Source: Sediminicoccus rosea
GTDB lineage: Bacteria > Pseudomonadota > Alphaproteobacteria > Acetobacterales > Acetobacteraceae
Reading direction: 5' to 3'
Length of the DNA stretch: 64,000 nt
Assembly: GCF_033547095.1 (NCBI RefSeq)
Contig: NZ_CP137852.1
Span: forward strand, 1,791,501 to 1,855,500
In this document: positions 62,639 to 64,000 of the stretch, one piece after another
Layout: each line of letters opens with the position of its first letter
How positions within the stretch are numbered: the first letter of the stretch is position 1
Program-made: the position numbers and the translations under genes
The notes under the pieces: model-generated
What the model saw: only the letters and a program-made list of their open reading frames with translations
Told to the model about the DNA's origin: nothing
Databases searched by the model: none

Positions 62639-64000
62639 GCGGGGGGCTCCGGAATGCGGGAGAGAAGATCGAGCGCGCCGGGATGGCCGGGCGCGATGCG
62701 CAGCGCCTGGGCGGCCAGCAGCCGGGCCGTCGCGCGATGCTCCTGCCCGAGGGCGAGGCGGGCGGCGGCCAGCATGGCCTCGGCGCTGTTCGGCGGCAGT
62801 CGGGCCACCTCGCCCTGCGCTTCGGTCACATGGGGGGCGTGCTGCCAATAGGCCTCGCGCCGCGCCTGCATGCCCGCCAATTCACGCTCGACGGCAAGGC
62901 GCAGGGCCGGCCGCAGCGCCTCGGGCAGGGCGGCGAGGGCCGGGCGCATGGCGCGGGCATAGCTGCGATAGAGGAAATCCGGGTCATGCGCCGCGGTCTG
63001 CGCCCCTTCCCAGATGCGGTAGCAATAGAGGATCTCGGGCAGGCATTCGATGTGCAGGCCGGCGAGTGCCGCCGCCTGCAGGAATTCCCAATCCTCGAAA
63101 TAGGCGCGGTCCAGCGTGAAGCCGCCCATGCGGTCCCAGGCGGTGCGGCGCATGAACATGTTGGCGTCGCCCATGCCGTTGCGAAACACGCCCAGTGCGG
63201 AATTTGGGCCGGTCGGGATCCAGCCGATGGGCCGCGCGCTGCGGTGGCGCGGCGGCGGGCCGGCACCGCGGAAGGATTGCATCTGGCAGGTGAGGATATC
63301 GGCGCCCGAGCGGCGGGCGGCGGTGACGAAGGTCGAGACCTCATCCGGCCAGGCGGCGTTGTCGTCATCCATGAAGAGCAGGAATTCGCCCCGCGCCGCC
63401 TCCGCCGCGCGGTGGCGCGTGATGCCCTGCCAGGAATTCTCCGCGTTGCGCAGCAGCGTCCAGCCGCGCGCGGCGAAGCGCGGGGCCAGCGCCGCATGGA
63501 AGCGCTGTGCGGCGGGGTCGGTGCTCGCGTCATCCACCAGGATGAGTTCGAGGTGGGGGTAATCCTGCGCCTCGATGGAGGCGATGGCGTGGGCGAGCGG
63601 CCCGTGCCGGTTGAAGGCTGCCATGCAGACCGAGACCAGCGGCTGGCCGCTCAGCACCGGCGGCGCGGTCAGCGGCGCCAGCGCCTCATGCCAGTCGAGC
63701 CAGAGCCGGCCGGCCGCCTCGGGCGTGATGGCGGCGCGGCCGGGGGCGGCGCCCTCGGTCAGCGCGCGGCCCAGCGCCGCGGCCAGGGAAGCGGGGTTGC
63801 GCGGATAGAGCAGGCGTGCGCGATCCGCCTCGGCCACCAATTCACCGATGCCGCCGACATCGGGCGCCAGGAGGGGCAGGCCGGCCGCCAGGCACTCCAG
63901 CACCACATAGGGCGCGTTCTCCATGCGCGACGCGATGACGGCGAGCCGCCCGGGCTCGGCCAGGTATTCGCGCGCCTGGTGCGGGTCGAGGTCGTTCACC
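62635..64000 (-). CDS. Bifunctional GT4-GT2 glycosyltransferase (5' end outside window)
   Basis: The frame is open to the right edge, so only the C-terminal ~454 residues are seen. They start with the end of a GT-B (GT4) enzyme: ASRMENAPYVVLECLAAGLP and DVGGIGELV, the sugar-nucleotide loop. A complete GT2 domain follows (VCMAAFNRHGPLAHAIASIE, LILVDDASTD, the DxD FLFMDDDNA, and EDWEFLQAA), then a ~70-residue alpha-helical/TPR-like tail. It probably builds a surface polysaccharide or glycoconjugate. Co-translation with an SbmA/YddA-like exporter is unusual. Confidence 0.88.
   Translation of the reverse strand, partial: VNDLDPHQAREYLAEPGRLAVIASRMENAPYVVLECLAAGLPLLAPDVGGIGELVAEADRARLLYPRNPASLAAALGRALTEGAAPGRAAITPEAAGRLWLDWHEALAPLTAPPVLSGQPLVSVCMAAFNRHGPLAHAIASIEAQDYPHLELILVDDASTDPAAQRFHAALAPRFAARGWTLLRNAENSWQGITRHRAAEAARGEFLLFMDDDNAAWPDEVSTFVTAARRSGADILTCQMQSFRGAGPPPRHRSARPIGWIPTGPNSALGVFRNGMGDANMFMRRTAWDRMGGFTLDRAYFEDWEFLQAAALAGLHIECLPEILYCYRIWEGAQTAAHDPDFLYRSYARAMRPALAALPEALRPALRLAVERELAGMQARREAYWQHAPHVTEAQGEVARLPPNSAEAMLAAARLALGQEHRATARLLAAQALRIAPGHPGALDLLSRIPEPPA

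Overview
The window is very GC-rich DNA with dense gene packing and many 1-4 bp start/stop overlaps. The gene content points to an alphaproteobacterium of the Acetobacteraceae (Roseomonas/Roseococcus-like). The reasons are a hopanoid cluster (hpnM, hpnA, hpnB, shc), several tripartite-tricarboxylate (Bug/TctC) and TRAP systems, a fused secDF, and a lysine/alanine-rich histone-H1-like protein. This assignment is inference from gene content; no rRNA is present.

Left edge (1-5.45 kb): a decayed defence or mobile island ending at the 3' end of a tRNA-Ser(GGA). It holds a left-truncated ABC-type ATPase, an HNH nuclease of the Septu/PtuB type and an HsdM-like N6-adenine methyltransferase, all linked by ATGA overlaps. 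Next come a chimeric wreck of an IS66 transposase joined to the C-terminus of a serine recombinase, the last ~75 codons of a second DNA methyltransferase, a small membrane protein and an ImmA/IrrE-type metallopeptidase. The ATPase-HNH-methyltransferase trio is the most interesting candidate system here.

5.5-22 kb: housekeeping genes (SdhAF4/DUF1674, HtpX), then a TRAP carboxylate transporter, an orphan Bug binding protein, HyuAB, a MaoC dehydratase, a hydroxyacyl-CoA dehydrogenase and an SDR. These look like one catabolic block. A MocR/GntR-aminotransferase regulator diverges from a PNPOx-fold protein and an amidase, with a symmetric operator-like region between them. A large membrane protein of unknown family follows.

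21.7-29.4 kb: a CodA-like amidohydrolase overlapping hpnM, divergent hpnA-hpnB-shc (hopanoid synthesis), a BaiN-type flavoprotein and tRNA-Leu(CAA).

29.4-42.6 kb: transport and catabolism. A complete TctCBA set on the minus strand, a DAO-family oxidase, and a plus-strand operon of two amidohydrolases surrounding a dipeptide/opine-type ABC importer.

42.5-55.3 kb: a PhoQP-like two-component system with PepSY proteins and 11-bp-phased putative operator boxes, an iron alcohol dehydrogenase, a single-domain EAL protein with a divergent loop 6, secDF, a Gfo/Idh oxidoreductase, otnK-otnC, a nitroreductase and the histone-like gene with 63-bp tandem repeats.

55.3-64 kb: a 700-bp non-coding region with six 23-bp tandem repeats beside a good sigma-70-like promoter, gltA, and a segmental duplication that copied the gltA 5' end together with a divergent secreted-protein gene. 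Then come an allantoinase-like hydrolase, mtnP with a hairpin predicted to cover its ribosome-binding site, an SbmA/YddA-like ABC exporter and a GT4-GT2 glycosyltransferase cut by the right edge.
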